From an uncultured Lachnospiraceae bacterium (GTDB taxonomy: Bacteria > Bacillota > Clostridia > Lachnospirales > Lachnospiraceae), in assembly GCA_949878435.1 (NCBI GenBank), contig CATLAK010000014.1, positions 22,207 through 86,206 on the forward strand: a stretch of DNA of 64,000 nucleotides, written 5' to 3'. Each line of letters opens with the position of its first letter. The first letter of the stretch is position 1. The position numbers and the translations under genes are program-made. Below, piece after piece: positions 9,442 through 19,012 of this stretch. The notes beneath the pieces are model-generated. The model was not told where the DNA came from and did no database searches. It was given only the letters and a program-made list of their open reading frames with translations.

Positions 9442-10176
9442 TCATTCTTTTGCGAATACATTGATCAGTATCACCGCAATATTATCTTTTCCGCCATTTC
9501 GATTTGCCGCTTCCACCAGTTTTTCAGCTCTTTCTTCCAGAGAGGGATATTCCCTTATGATATCTCTGATTTCTTCATCCTCCAGCATATTGGTCAGACC
9601 GTCGGAGCACATAAGCACGATGTCCCCCGGTCTTAATTCCTCATGGAAAAAGTCGATTTCCACTGTATCGAGTGCGCCGATGGCTCTTGTGATAATATTT
9701 TTATCAGGATGATTTCTCGCCGCAGCGCGGTCAAGACCGCCCATGCGGATCATTTCTTCCACCAGGGAATGATCCCTGGTAATCTGCCTGATCTCGTCAT
9801 TTATGATGTAAAGCCTGCTGTCTCCCACATTTGCCACCTGAAGATAATGTCCAAGACAAGTTGCAGCCACCACCGTGCTGCCCATCCCGTAAAGACTATT
9901 ATCTTCTTTTGCCTTGCGCCGAATCTGGTCATTGGCTGCCATGATCGCCTTGCCCAAAATTCTGATAGGATTCTTTTCAAAGCATCCTCTGATTTCTCTG
10001 ACCATGGTCTCTACCGTGCATTTAGAAGCATAATCTCCTGCATTATGCCCTCCCATACCATCGGCAACAACAAAAATATTAGGAAGATTTCCGACAGAGG
10101 TCTCCGATACATATACAAAATCTTGATTCAATTTTCGTTTTTTTCCTATATCCGTTACAGAAAAGGATCGTAACAC
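9442..10176 (-). CDS. prpC: PP2C-type Ser/Thr phosphatase, 244 aa
   Basis: Metal-dependent phosphatase that reverses PrkC phosphorylation. Metal-binding motifs are visible in order: RKLNQDF, VADGMGGHNAGD, GMGSTVV, NVGDSRLY, LMCSDGLTNM and GGKDNIAVI. The GTG at 10176 is chosen as start because AGGAGGT lies 6 bases upstream and the protein then begins LRSFSVTDIG as in the family; a longer frame would overlap rlmN by 40 bases. Even so, the start lies only 12 bases inside the end of rlmN, so the two are tightly coupled. Confidence 0.95.
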   Translation of the reverse strand: MLRSFSVTDIGKKRKLNQDFVYVSETSVGNLPNIFVVADGMGGHNAGDYASKCTVETMVREIRGCFEKNPIRILGKAIMAANDQIRRKAKEDNSLYGMGSTVVAATCLGHYLQVANVGDSRLYIINDEIRQITRDHSLVEEMIRMGGLDRAAARNHPDKNIITRAIGALDTVEIDFFHEELRPGDIVLMCSDGLTNMLEDEEIRDIIREYPSLEERAEKLVEAANRNGGKDNIAVILINVFAKE

Positions 10177-10187
10177 GGTTTTACCTC

Positions 10188-11219
10188 CTACTGCAATGCC
10201 TTTTGCCTTCTGCGAAGCTGCCCGCATGCACCGTCAATATCTCTTCCCATTTCCCTTCTAATAGTAACATTTATTCCATTTTTTGCAAGTTTATTTTTAA
10301 ATGCAGCAATATGCGCCGCCTCCGATTGCACGAAATCCCGCTCTTTTATGGGGTTTACCGGTATCAGGTTCACGTGGCAGTTCATCCCCTTTACAAGGGA
10401 TAAAAGTTCCCCCGCATCCTCCGGATGATCATTGACGCCGCTCACCAAGGCATATTCAAACGTAATCCGTCTGCCCGTCCTTTCAAAATAGTAAGCACAT
10501 GCCTCCATAAGTTCTGCAACAGAATATCTGTTTGCAACAGGCATCAGCTTCTTTCGCTTTTCATCCGTCGCCGCGTGAAGTGACAGTGCAAGCGTAATCT
10601 GAAGCTGTTTATCCGCCAGCTGCCGCATCTTGTCCGCCAATCCGCACGTGGAGACGGTTATGCTGCGCTGGCTGATATGTAATCCATTTTCATCTGTAAT
10701 AAGCGCTAAGAATTTCAGCAGATTGTCATAATTGTCAAGCGGCTCCCCAGTTCCCATGACCACCACATTGGAAACCCTCTCCCCAGTCAATAATGTAATC
10801 GCATAGACCTGATCCAGCATTTCCGATGGCAGAAGGGACCGCTCCAGACCGTCTAACGTGGAAGCACAGAAAGCACATCCCATGCGGCACCCTACCTGGG
10901 ATGAGATGCAGACGCTGTTTCCATGCTTATACCTCATAAAGACGCTTTCCACCATCTTTCCATCCCCAAGTTCAAAAAGATATTTTCTGGTGCCGTCCAA
11001 CGCCGATTCCTGCACACAGACCTGCTTTAAAGCGGTAAACGTATATCTTTTGGAAAGCTTTTCCCTTAAGGATAGGGGCAGATTGGTCATCTCATCAAAA
11101 CCGCGGACCAGCTTTTCATGCATCCACTGATAAATCTGCTTCGCCCGAAAAGGCTTTTCCCCAAGCAGCGCCATTTCACTCTTTAGTTCTTCTAAGGTAA
11201 ATGATTTTATATCCTGCAT
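10188..11219 (-). CDS. rlmN: Dual-specificity RNA methyltransferase RlmN, 343 aa
   Basis: Radical-SAM enzyme that makes 2-methyladenosine in 23S rRNA (A2503 in E. coli numbering) and in some tRNAs. The CX3CX2C cluster is C111-C115-C118 (CRMGCAFC). The SAM-binding GTGEP motif and the late Cys in DGACGQL (about 332) are present. ATG 11219, preceded by AAAGGAC, is preferred to a TTG ten codons upstream that follows the rsmB stop. Operon position between rsmB and prpC is the usual one in Firmicutes. Confidence 0.96.
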   Translation of the reverse strand: MQDIKSFTLEELKSEMALLGEKPFRAKQIYQWMHEKLVRGFDEMTNLPLSLREKLSKRYTFTALKQVCVQESALDGTRKYLFELGDGKMVESVFMRYKHGNSVCISSQVGCRMGCAFCASTLDGLERSLLPSEMLDQVYAITLLTGERVSNVVVMGTGEPLDNYDNLLKFLALITDENGLHISQRSITVSTCGLADKMRQLADKQLQITLALSLHAATDEKRKKLMPVANRYSVAELMEACAYYFERTGRRITFEYALVSGVNDHPEDAGELLSLVKGMNCHVNLIPVNPIKERDFVQSEAAHIAAFKNKLAKNGINVTIRREMGRDIDGACGQLRRRQKALQ

Positions 11220-11250
11220 CTTTTTGTCCTTTAAATCTAAATTTAACAAA

Positions 11251-12615
11251 TCAATCTATGCGGCGCAGCCTTGCCAGAAAGAACCCATCCGTTCCATGGA
11301 TTCCCGGAAAAAGCTGCAGCATCCCTTCCTTTTCTTCCCCTAAAAGCGCCTTGGGGAGAAAAGGGCTAAGACTTTCAAGTTCAAAGGGACCATGCGCTGA
11401 CAGCCATTCGACCATGCGCTCATTTTCGTCAGGATTAATGGTACAGGTGCTGTAGATCAGCACTCCCCCCGGCTTTACATACTGCCATACAACCTCTAAG
11501 ATCTTTCGCTGAAGTTTTACCAGTTCTTCCATTCCCTCTTTGGTGATACGGTATTTGATATCCCGCTTTTTCCCCATAATTCCCAACCCGGAACAAGGCA
11601 GGTCTGCCAAAACCACATCCGCTTTACCAATCAGGGATTCATCCTTTCTGCAGGCATCATAAACCTGGGCTTCTATATTCTTATATCCCATTCTTTCTAT
11701 ATTATCTCTGATCAGCGACACCTTATACTCTGAGAGATCCCTTGCGATCACTTTTCCTTTTCCGGACAGCTTTTCTGCCATGTGCATAGATTTTCCGCCA
11801 GGGGCGGCACACACATCTACCACAAGGAAATCATTGATAACATCTGTTTTTTCTATTCCTGCCGCCTCTGCCACCAGCATACTGCTCACGTCCTGTACGG
11901 TAAACCATCCTTCCTCATAGCCATACAGATTTTTGATTCCCGCTGCATGATCGAGCAGATAAGCGTAGGGAAGATAGGGGTGCTTCGTCACTTCTATCCC
12001 TTCCTCCTTAAGCTTCCTGATCCACGCTTCCTTCACGCCATCCGCCTGCCCAGCAGAGAAACGCACCGTTACCGGATGCTCCCTTAAAAGGTCTTCCAGC
12101 ATCCTTTGTGTCTTTTCCTTCCCATACGCCAGCATCCATTTTTCTATCAGCCATTCCGGCATGGAATAGGTGACGGAGAGATACCTTATCTCGTTTTTGT
12201 CCCTGTCAGGATAAGGCAGCCTGTCCTTATTTCTTGCAATATTCCTTAAAACACCGTTGACAAAGCCGGAAAGTCCCTTATATCCTCTTTTGCCTGCCAG
12301 CTTCACAGCCTCATTGCAGATTGCTGCATCAGGAACGCTGTCCATGAAAAGCAGCTGGTAGACGCTCATGCGCATCAAGTTCCTGATCAGCGGCTTCATC
12401 CGAGAAACGGGTACCTTGGAAAACTGATCCAGAATATAGTCGATCTGAATCAGCCGCTCCAAAGTACCCTCCGTCATTCTCTTTACAAATGCCTTATCCC
12501 TGGTCTTGCTATAATCATATTTATCAAGCACATCCCTGATCACCAGATGGCTGTAGGTTCCCTCTTCCAGGATTTCCATAAGCACATCCAGTACCAGTTC
12601 TCTCGTATTATCCAC
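11251..12615 (-). CDS. rsmB: 16S rRNA m5C967 methyltransferase RsmB, 454 aa
   Basis: N-terminal NusB-like RNA-binding domain (residues 1-140, with MRMSVYQLLFMD) and C-terminal SAM methyltransferase domain. SAM motif VDVCAAPGGKS, and the two catalytic cysteines in LADLPCSGLG and YSTCTINPDE, are intact. Full family length. Lies between the zinc protease gene and rlmN in the same operon. Confidence 0.96.
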   Translation of the reverse strand: MDNTRELVLDVLMEILEEGTYSHLVIRDVLDKYDYSKTRDKAFVKRMTEGTLERLIQIDYILDQFSKVPVSRMKPLIRNLMRMSVYQLLFMDSVPDAAICNEAVKLAGKRGYKGLSGFVNGVLRNIARNKDRLPYPDRDKNEIRYLSVTYSMPEWLIEKWMLAYGKEKTQRMLEDLLREHPVTVRFSAGQADGVKEAWIRKLKEEGIEVTKHPYLPYAYLLDHAAGIKNLYGYEEGWFTVQDVSSMLVAEAAGIEKTDVINDFLVVDVCAAPGGKSMHMAEKLSGKGKVIARDLSEYKVSLIRDNIERMGYKNIEAQVYDACRKDESLIGKADVVLADLPCSGLGIMGKKRDIKYRITKEGMEELVKLQRKILEVVWQYVKPGGVLIYSTCTINPDENERMVEWLSAHGPFELESLSPFLPKALLGEEKEGMLQLFPGIHGTDGFFLARLRRID

Positions 12616-12655
12616 CTGAAAATTTCCTTTCTGTCCTGTGCCGCTCCGGCTTTGG

Positions 12656-13378
12656 CTAATCTCTTCTCCGCCTGTTTCCTGTAAGGAGCACCAGTCTTAA
12701 AAGCTGGAGAATAGACGATGCTGCCGCCGCCACATAAGTAAGCGCCGCCGCACTGAGCACACGCCTGCAGTCGCCCACCTCATCCTGCCCCATGATTCCA
12801 TAATTTCCAAGCATCTTAAGGGCTCTTCCCGAAGCGTTAAATTCAACCGGCAGTGTAATGACCTGAAACAAAACGGCAAGGGAGAACACCCATATGCCAA
12901 TCTCTGCAAGGGAAAAATAGCCTCCTCCCGGAAGTCTAAAGCCAATTCCAAGAACAAGTCCTAAAATCACAATGGGAAGCCCCAGCCTCGAGCCGATGTT
13001 TGCAGCAGGTACAAGCGCAGAACGAATCTTTAAAGGCAGATATCCTTCCTTATGCTGCAGGGCATGTCCGCATTCATGCGCTGCCACCCCGATGGCTGCC
13101 ACAGAATTAGAACCATACACCGAATCGGACAATCTAAGCACCTTATGGGCAGGATCATAATGATCCGTCAGATTCCCCGCCACATGCTGAATCTGTACGT
13201 CATGGATGCCTGACATATGCAGGATTCTCTGTGCCGCCTCTGCTCCGGTAAAGCCGCCCCTTGCACGCACCCTTGCATATTTGTTATAAGTGCTGTTCAC
13301 CCGGGAACTTGCAAAGATACACAAAAGTGCTCCAATCAATACTAAAATATAAGTGGGGTCAAAATAATATCCAAACAT
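12656..13378 (-). CDS. Membrane zinc metallopeptidase, YugP-like, 240 aa
   Basis: Neutral zinc metallopeptidase family (PF04298-like). The zinc motif is AAHECGHALQH (HEXXH with Cys and Gly as the middle pair). Hydrophobic segments lie at residues 5-22, about 125-145, 155-180 and 200-225. The physiological substrate of the family is not established. It starts 3 bases after the fmt stop codon, so it belongs to the operon; a gene of this family between fmt and rsmB is common in Clostridia. Confidence 0.88.
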   Translation of the reverse strand: MFGYYFDPTYILVLIGALLCIFASSRVNSTYNKYARVRARGGFTGAEAAQRILHMSGIHDVQIQHVAGNLTDHYDPAHKVLRLSDSVYGSNSVAAIGVAAHECGHALQHKEGYLPLKIRSALVPAANIGSRLGLPIVILGLVLGIGFRLPGGGYFSLAEIGIWVFSLAVLFQVITLPVEFNASGRALKMLGNYGIMGQDEVGDCRRVLSAAALTYVAAAASSILQLLRLVLLTGNRRRRD

Positions 13379-13381
13379 TCG

Positions 13382-14338
13382 TTATTTATCTCCTTTCCTG
13401 CCAAGCAGCATCCCCGGCACCACTTCATACCCTGCCAGAAACTCTCTGACTGTCATGCGCCGTTTTCCCTCCAACTGCAGCACCCGGATGCGCAAAAGCC
13501 CTTTACCGGTACAAACGTCAAAATAATCCTTTTCCACGCCCGCCACGCATCCCGGTCTTAATTCGCCGCTTCCTTCTGCCTCTTCCTCTATCACATCTGC
13601 CTCCCAGATTTTCAAGGTCTTTTCGCGATAATAAGTATATGCGCTTGGCCAGGAATTTAAGCCTCTTACAAGCCGCTCGATTCCTTCTCCTTCTTTATTC
13701 CAGTCGATTTCCCCCATGGACTTGGTAAGTCTTGCTGCATAGGAGGATAAGGCGTCATCTTGCTCCTCCGGTGTCACCTCTTTCTTTTCAATCTTAGAAA
13801 GCGCCTCCACCACCAGCTTTGCCCCGGCTTCCATCAGCTTATCGTGAAGGCTTTCTCCCGTCTCCTTCGGTGTTATTGGAACCACACTCTTTAAGAGCAT
13901 ATCCCCCGTATCGAGCCCCTTTTCCATCTGCATGATCGTGACACCGGTTTCCTTTTCCCCATTTAAGATTGCCCACTGAATCGGCGCCGCACCGCGATAG
14001 GCGGGAAGCAAAGAAGCATGAATGTTGATACAGCCAAAGATTGGCATATTTAAAATTTCCTCTGACAGGATCTGCCCGAATGCAGCAATCACGAAAATAT
14101 CCGCAGGATACTTTGAAAGCTGTTCCACAGCCTCCTTTTCTTTAATCTTCACCGGCTGAAATACCGGTATGCCATACTTGAGCGCGCATTCCTTTACCGG
14201 CGTCATCTGCACTTCCCTGCCCCTTCCCTTTTGCTTATCCGGCTGGGTAACTACGGCGCTCACTTCATGTCCCGCCGCTATAATCGCCTCCAAAGGTGCT
14301 ACCGCAAAATCCGGGGTCCCCATATATACAATTTTCAT
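13382..14338 (-). CDS. fmt: Methionyl-tRNA formyltransferase, 318 aa
   Basis: Adds the formyl group to initiator Met-tRNA. N-terminal start MKIVYMGTPDFA, formyl-folate site around NIHASLLPAYRG and GLDTGD are present, with a C-terminal OB-like tRNA-binding domain. ATG 14338 is chosen because GGAGGTG lies 5 bases upstream and the protein then begins as in the family. Follows def in the usual def-fmt pair. Confidence 0.96.
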   Translation of the reverse strand: MKIVYMGTPDFAVAPLEAIIAAGHEVSAVVTQPDKQKGRGREVQMTPVKECALKYGIPVFQPVKIKEKEAVEQLSKYPADIFVIAAFGQILSEEILNMPIFGCINIHASLLPAYRGAAPIQWAILNGEKETGVTIMQMEKGLDTGDMLLKSVVPITPKETGESLHDKLMEAGAKLVVEALSKIEKKEVTPEEQDDALSSYAARLTKSMGEIDWNKEGEGIERLVRGLNSWPSAYTYYREKTLKIWEADVIEEEAEGSGELRPGCVAGVEKDYFDVCTGKGLLRIRVLQLEGKRRMTVREFLAGYEVVPGMLLGRKGDK

Positions 14339-14400
14339 CTTCCACCTCCATAACGACTGGTATTTAATTGCATCTTGCAATTTTTCCGTCATAAATTCGG

Positions 14401-14886
14401 CTATTCTTCTTCCTGCTCATACAAATCCGCCGTGTTCATCAGTTCTCCTTCCACTCTCTCCACATAGAGATGACCTTCCAGATGCTCCAGCTCATGGCAG
14501 ATTGCACGGGCAAGCAGTTCCGTTCCCTCTAACTCGAACGGCTCTAAATTTTCATCATAGGCTTTTACCTTCACATAATTAGGTCTCGTCACCACACCGG
14601 TCTTCCCTGGAACGCTCAAACACCCTTCATTCCCGGTCTGCTCCCCGCTGCTTTCTAGGATTATCGGGTTAATCAAAAGGATAGGATTCTCCCCAGTCAC
14701 GTCTATGGTGACGATCCTCTTCAAGATTCCCACCTGGGGAGCCGCCAGTCCCACACCGTCCGCCTCATACATGGTGTCGAACATATCCTCGATCAATTCC
14801 CTCGTCCTGTCCGTAATCTCTTTAACTTCTTTACAAGTCTTATTTAAGACCGGATCTCCTATTTCTCTTATGTTTCTGAGTGCCAT
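14401..14886 (-). CDS. def: Peptide deformylase, 161 aa
   Basis: Removes the N-formyl group from nascent proteins. The three motifs are GVGLAAPQVG, EGCLSVPG (metal-binding Cys) and CHELEHLEGHLY (HEXXH-type). In the third motif Glu replaces the Asp usually seen before HL. Type-1/3-like length. It lies between priA and fmt, on the same strand. Confidence 0.95.
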   Translation of the reverse strand: MALRNIREIGDPVLNKTCKEVKEITDRTRELIEDMFDTMYEADGVGLAAPQVGILKRIVTIDVTGENPILLINPIILESSGEQTGNEGCLSVPGKTGVVTRPNYVKVKAYDENLEPFELEGTELLARAICHELEHLEGHLYVERVEGELMNTADLYEQEEE

Positions 14887-14907
14887 TTTTCTCTTTCCTT
14901 TCTATAA

Positions 14908-17148
14908 TTAATATCGATCTATAGGGTCAAAATCAAACTGTATATTCTCGTCTTTCAAATCCATCAACGCGCCTTCTTGTTCTATTTTGTCCTTGATTGC
15001 CGTCAATCTTCCATAATCTGAAGATTTACAATAAATGACAAAGCGGTGGATATCATTAATCTTTCCGATAGAAGCTTTTGCAGGTCCAATCACCCTGGCT
15101 TCCATGCCGCCTTCCGCTTCCGCCCTGGCAATCGCTGCCACCCTTCCTGCCAGATCCCCGCCTCTTTCTTCATCCGGCGCCGTAATAAGCACGGCAAGCA
15201 TATGGGCTGCAGGCGGATACGCCCCAAGCTCCCTATATAGGATTTCCTCCTCATAAAATGCTTCATAATCCTGTGCCGCTGCCCGGATGATGCTGTAATG
15301 CTCCGGTCGGTAGGTCTGTATCAGGGCTTCCCCCGGCTTAGCGCCTCTTCCGGCTCTTCCCGCCGCCTGGGTGAGAAGCTGGAAAGTCCGCTCCCCTGCC
15401 CGATAGTCGCTGTCATTCAAGGACAAATCCGCCGCCAGCACGCCTACCAGCGTTACATTCGGAAAGTCATGCCCCTTTACAATCATCTGGGTCCCTACCA
15501 GCACATCCGCCTCTTTCTGGGCAAATGCCGTCAGTATCTTCTCATAACTGTCCTTGGTCCGGGTGGTGTCTGCATCCATCCGCAGCACCCTTATATCCGG
15601 AAACTGCTTTAGCAGCTGTTGCTCGATCTGCTGGGTTCCCGCCTTAAAACCTAAGATATAGGGGGAAGCGCAGGAGGGGCATTTTTTCGGCTGGACAGTT
15701 TCATAGCCGCAGTAGTGGCATACCATTATCCCACCCATATGCTGGGACAAGGAAACGTCACAGTGGGGACATTTCATCACAAATCCGCAGGAACGGCAGG
15801 ACACAAATCCTGCATAGCCTCTCCTATTTAAAAAAAGCATAATCTGCTCTTTTTTCCTTATTCTATCCTCCATCAATTCCTGCAGCTTCCTGCTGAAGAT
15901 TGACCGGTTCCCGCTCCTTAGCTCTTTTCGCAAATCAATGACAGAAACCGGCGCCAATGCGCCTCCTGTCAGCCGCCGGTCCAAGGTAAAGAGTTCATAT
16001 CTTCCCTCTTTTGCCCTGTAATAAGCTTCCAAAGAAGGGGTTGCCGATCCTAAGACCAAACTTGCATGCTTTTGTGCTGCCAGATACGCTGCCGTCTCTC
16101 TGGCATGGTAGCGGGGCATGGTCTCACTTTTGTAACTCGGCTCATGCTCCTCATCTATCACAATCATCCCCAGATTGGGAAAGGGGACGAATAATGCCGA
16201 CCGGGGACCAATGATCACATCGATCTCGCCCTTTTTTGCCCGTTCGCACTGATCGTATTTTTCTCCTGCTGACAAAGTGGAATTCATCACCGACACCCTG
16301 TCTCCAAATCTTTTATAAAAACGAAGCAGGGTCTGATAAGTGAGGGCAATTTCCGGAATCAGCATGATACACTGCTTCCCTCTTTGTATCATTCCCTCTA
16401 TCAGGGCTAAATAGACCTCCGTCTTTCCGCTTCCTGTAATTCCATGAATCAGATAGGTCTTCCGATCTTGTTGGTCAAAGTCCGCAAGAACCTCGCTGCA
16501 GATTTTAGCCTGCTCCGGGCTTAAGGTCTTCCCACTTTCCCGATTGGTATCTACCTTCACTGGATTTCTATAATAATTCTCCCTTTCCACTGCAATCACG
16601 CCCTGTTCCTGCAGGCTCTTTAAGGTGGCGGGAGACACATTTAGCTTTCCTGTCACCAATTCATAGGGAAGCGCTCCTTCCCTGCACAATTCTTCAAGCA
16701 CCCTTGCCTTTGCCGTCTGGTGTTTCCTTATGCATTCCCCTAATAATGAACGGGTCTCTTCCTCCGTCAAACGCCGGAGGATAGTTCTTTTCTCCTTATG
16801 CTTTATGGTCTGTTTCACCGGAAGCACCGTTTTGAGCGCCGCAATCATGGTGGAACCATAGGTCTGTTTCATCCACGCGGCAAGCCTGACTAAATCAGCC
16901 TCCACCTGCATGCTGTCATTGACGATGCCGGCAATCAGCTTTTGCTTTTCATCGGGAAACTGTGCCTGATCCGTAATCTCCACCACGTAACCTTTCCGCA
17001 GACGGTTTCCCATTCCAAAGGGAATCTGGACACACATTCCTTCCGCCAGTTTTCCCTGCAGCTTTTCAGGAATCTTATATTGAAAAGGTTTATCTACTTT
17101 TTCATGGGAAATATCCACGATGATATTTGCATATCTGCCTTTGGTCAT
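14908..17148 (-). CDS. priA: Replication restart helicase PriA, 746 aa
   Basis: Superfamily 2 DNA helicase that reloads the replisome at stalled forks. N-terminal DNA-binding region, Walker A GITGSGKTEVY (about residue 240), DEEH box in VIDEEHEPSYK, zinc-binding cysteines CRSCGFVMKCPHC and CHYCGYETVQPKKCPSC, and helicase motif QAAGRAGRG. Full length. Starts 16 bases after the murE stop. Confidence 0.96.
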   Translation of the reverse strand: MTKGRYANIIVDISHEKVDKPFQYKIPEKLQGKLAEGMCVQIPFGMGNRLRKGYVVEITDQAQFPDEKQKLIAGIVNDSMQVEADLVRLAAWMKQTYGSTMIAALKTVLPVKQTIKHKEKRTILRRLTEEETRSLLGECIRKHQTAKARVLEELCREGALPYELVTGKLNVSPATLKSLQEQGVIAVERENYYRNPVKVDTNRESGKTLSPEQAKICSEVLADFDQQDRKTYLIHGITGSGKTEVYLALIEGMIQRGKQCIMLIPEIALTYQTLLRFYKRFGDRVSVMNSTLSAGEKYDQCERAKKGEIDVIIGPRSALFVPFPNLGMIVIDEEHEPSYKSETMPRYHARETAAYLAAQKHASLVLGSATPSLEAYYRAKEGRYELFTLDRRLTGGALAPVSVIDLRKELRSGNRSIFSRKLQELMEDRIRKKEQIMLFLNRRGYAGFVSCRSCGFVMKCPHCDVSLSQHMGGIMVCHYCGYETVQPKKCPSCASPYILGFKAGTQQIEQQLLKQFPDIRVLRMDADTTRTKDSYEKILTAFAQKEADVLVGTQMIVKGHDFPNVTLVGVLAADLSLNDSDYRAGERTFQLLTQAAGRAGRGAKPGEALIQTYRPEHYSIIRAAAQDYEAFYEEEILYRELGAYPPAAHMLAVLITAPDEERGGDLAGRVAAIARAEAEGGMEARVIGPAKASIGKINDIHRFVIYCKSSDYGRLTAIKDKIEQEGALMDLKDENIQFDFDPIDRY

Positions 17149-17164
17149 ACGAATCTGTTCTTCC

Positions 17165-18658
17165 TCATTTCAGGGCGTCCTTCATTTGGCGCCGTTCCTT
17201 TAGTATATCTGCAATCAGGACTCTCTCATCCATGGGATACTTGACTCCCTCGATCTCCTGATAGTCCTCATGCCCTTTGCCCGCCAGCACAATGATATCC
17301 CCCGGCTGCCCATGGTCAATGGCATATGCGATGGCTTCCTTCCTGTCGCAGATTTCAATATATCTGCCGTTGGTCTTTTGCATGCCGGTCTTAATGTCCT
17401 CGATAATATCCTGAGGTTTTTCAAATCTGGGGTTATCCGAAGTAATAATCGTTAGGTCGGCATAGTTTCCGCTGACTTCTCCCATCTCAAAACGGCGTAT
17501 CTTAGACCGGTTTCCGCCACATCCGAACAAGCATACGAGCCGCTTTGGTTCATACTCCCGAAGGGTGGTCAAAAGGCTCTTTAAGCTCATGGCATTGTGT
17601 GCATAATCGATCAGAAGCGTAAACTGATCCGATACCGGCACCATCTCTATCCTTCCTTTTACATGGGCGCCTAAAAGCGCTTTCTGTATCTGGGGAATCT
17701 CTACCTTAAAATGTCTGCATACGGCAATTGCCGTGAGGGCATTGTAAACGCTGAACCGCCCAGGCGCAGGCACCTCCACCTCAAAACTTTCCCCGTCCTT
17801 TGCTTTAACTGTAAAATCTATCCCCAGTTCTCCCGGCGTATGGATCAGTTTCAAATCTGCCGCATAAAGATCTGCCCCGGAATCAAAGCCATACGTCTCC
17901 ACCTGGCAGGTATGCCCTTCAAGGACTGCCTGCATATGGGCATCATCCTGATTTACGATTCCCAGCCTGCACTGCCTGAACAAAAGTCCCTTGCATGCCT
18001 GATATTCTTCAAAATCTGCATGTTCGTTGGGTCCGATATGATCCGGCTCTAAATTGGTGAAAATCCCAATCTCAAAGGTAAATCCCTGGGTCCTGTGCAG
18101 TTTAAGCCCCTGGGAAGCCACTTCCATGACGACAATCTCGCATCCTGCCTCCTCCATTTGCTTAAAGTACTTTTGCAGAAGAAAGGATTCCGGCGTGGTA
18201 TTGCTGGCAGGGATATGGGTATCGCCTATGATAGTCTCGATGGTTCCCACCAGTCCCACCTTATAGCCTGCCCTCTCTAAAATCGACTTAACCAGATAAG
18301 TGGTTGTGGTCTTGCCCTTCGTTCCCGTGATTCCAATCACCTTCAGCCGGTCCGCAGGGTGCCCGAAATATGCGGCAGATATAAATGCCATGGCATATCT
18401 GGTATCTTCCACCCTGATCACCGTAATGTCACTCTCTGCCGGTAATTCCACATCCTTTGAGACTACAAGGACTGCCGCCCCCTTCTGGGCTGCTTCTTTT
18501 GCGAAGCTGTGTCCGTCCACGTTATAGCCGCAAATGCAAATAAATAAACAGCCTTCGGATATCTTTCTGGAATCGTATACCACTTCCGCAATCTCTTTTT
18601 CTATGCTTCCTCTTACGCATTCATAGGAAAGCCCCTTTAACAGTTCTTCACATCTCAT
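17165..18658 (-). CDS. murE: UDP-MurNAc-tripeptide ligase, meso-diaminopimelate type, 497 aa
   Basis: Mur ligase adding the third residue of the peptidoglycan stem peptide. ATP motif GTKGKTTTTY, Mur signature SNTTPES, catalytic region LEPDHIGPNEH and IDYAHN are present. The substrate motif DNPR is intact, which in the family points to meso-diaminopimelate rather than lysine. The start ATG 18658 (MRCEELLKGL) fits the family; GGAGG lies somewhat far, 13 bases upstream. First gene of the operon running to rsgA, with a promoter at 18700-18728. Confidence 0.93.
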   Translation of the reverse strand: MRCEELLKGLSYECVRGSIEKEIAEVVYDSRKISEGCLFICICGYNVDGHSFAKEAAQKGAAVLVVSKDVELPAESDITVIRVEDTRYAMAFISAAYFGHPADRLKVIGITGTKGKTTTTYLVKSILERAGYKVGLVGTIETIIGDTHIPASNTTPESFLLQKYFKQMEEAGCEIVVMEVASQGLKLHRTQGFTFEIGIFTNLEPDHIGPNEHADFEEYQACKGLLFRQCRLGIVNQDDAHMQAVLEGHTCQVETYGFDSGADLYAADLKLIHTPGELGIDFTVKAKDGESFEVEVPAPGRFSVYNALTAIAVCRHFKVEIPQIQKALLGAHVKGRIEMVPVSDQFTLLIDYAHNAMSLKSLLTTLREYEPKRLVCLFGCGGNRSKIRRFEMGEVSGNYADLTIITSDNPRFEKPQDIIEDIKTGMQKTNGRYIEICDRKEAIAYAIDHGQPGDIIVLAGKGHEDYQEIEGVKYPMDERVLIADILKERRQMKDALK

Positions 18659-18699
18659 GAGCCGTACGCTGCCTCCGAATAATCTATTTTCCTTATAAT

Positions 18700-18728
18700 A
18701 AGATAGCACGATTATGTGCTTTTTTCAA
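18700..18728 (-). promoter_or_regulatory. Promoter of the murE-rsgA operon
   Basis: Minus-strand -35 TTGAAA (18723-18728), 17-base spacer, -10 TATCTT (18700-18705). It would give a leader of about 35 bases before murE. Confidence 0.45.
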
Positions 18729-18869
18729 TCTAGTAACGATCCCCTTCACTTAAGTTAGTATATGTTTCTAAATTTTTTTGATGTGCTTAATTTTTTGTTT
18801 AGAGGATTTAAGATTTTTATCATAATTCGGACACAGTTTATACACATTTACCCTTTATGATAATAATCA

Positions 18870-18893
18870 AGATAGTTGAACAACTCACTATCT
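18870..18893. other. Stem-loop in the recJ-murE intergenic region
   Basis: AGATAGTTGA and TCACTATCT form an imperfect 9-bp dyad around a 5-base loop, about 140 bases upstream of the murE promoter. Apart from this, the promoter at 18700-18728 and the terminator at 18912-18939, nothing else was recognised in the AT-rich 354-base gap between murE and recJ. Confidence 0.3.
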
Positions 18894-18911
18894 CCCCCCT
18901 CATAAGAATGC

Positions 18912-18939
18912 AAAGCCTCCGGCATCCCCCGGAGGCTTT
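18912..18939 (-). terminator. Rho-independent terminator after recJ
   Basis: Strong 11-bp GC-rich stem (AAAGCCTCCGG pairing with CCGGAGGCTTT) with a 6-base loop, 74 bases past the recJ stop, followed by TTTGCATT on the minus strand. Separates the recJ and murE transcription units. Confidence 0.75.
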
Positions 18940-19012
18940 TGCGTTGCCCAAATAAGCCTGTTCACCGGTGTTTGATTCCGTCAGACACGCGCAGCAGGCT
19001 TCGGGTATTTCA

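Noticed and set aside
18870..18893. Dyad upstream of murE as a riboswitch
   Set aside because: It lies well upstream of the likely transcription start and has no match to a riboswitch core that I know.
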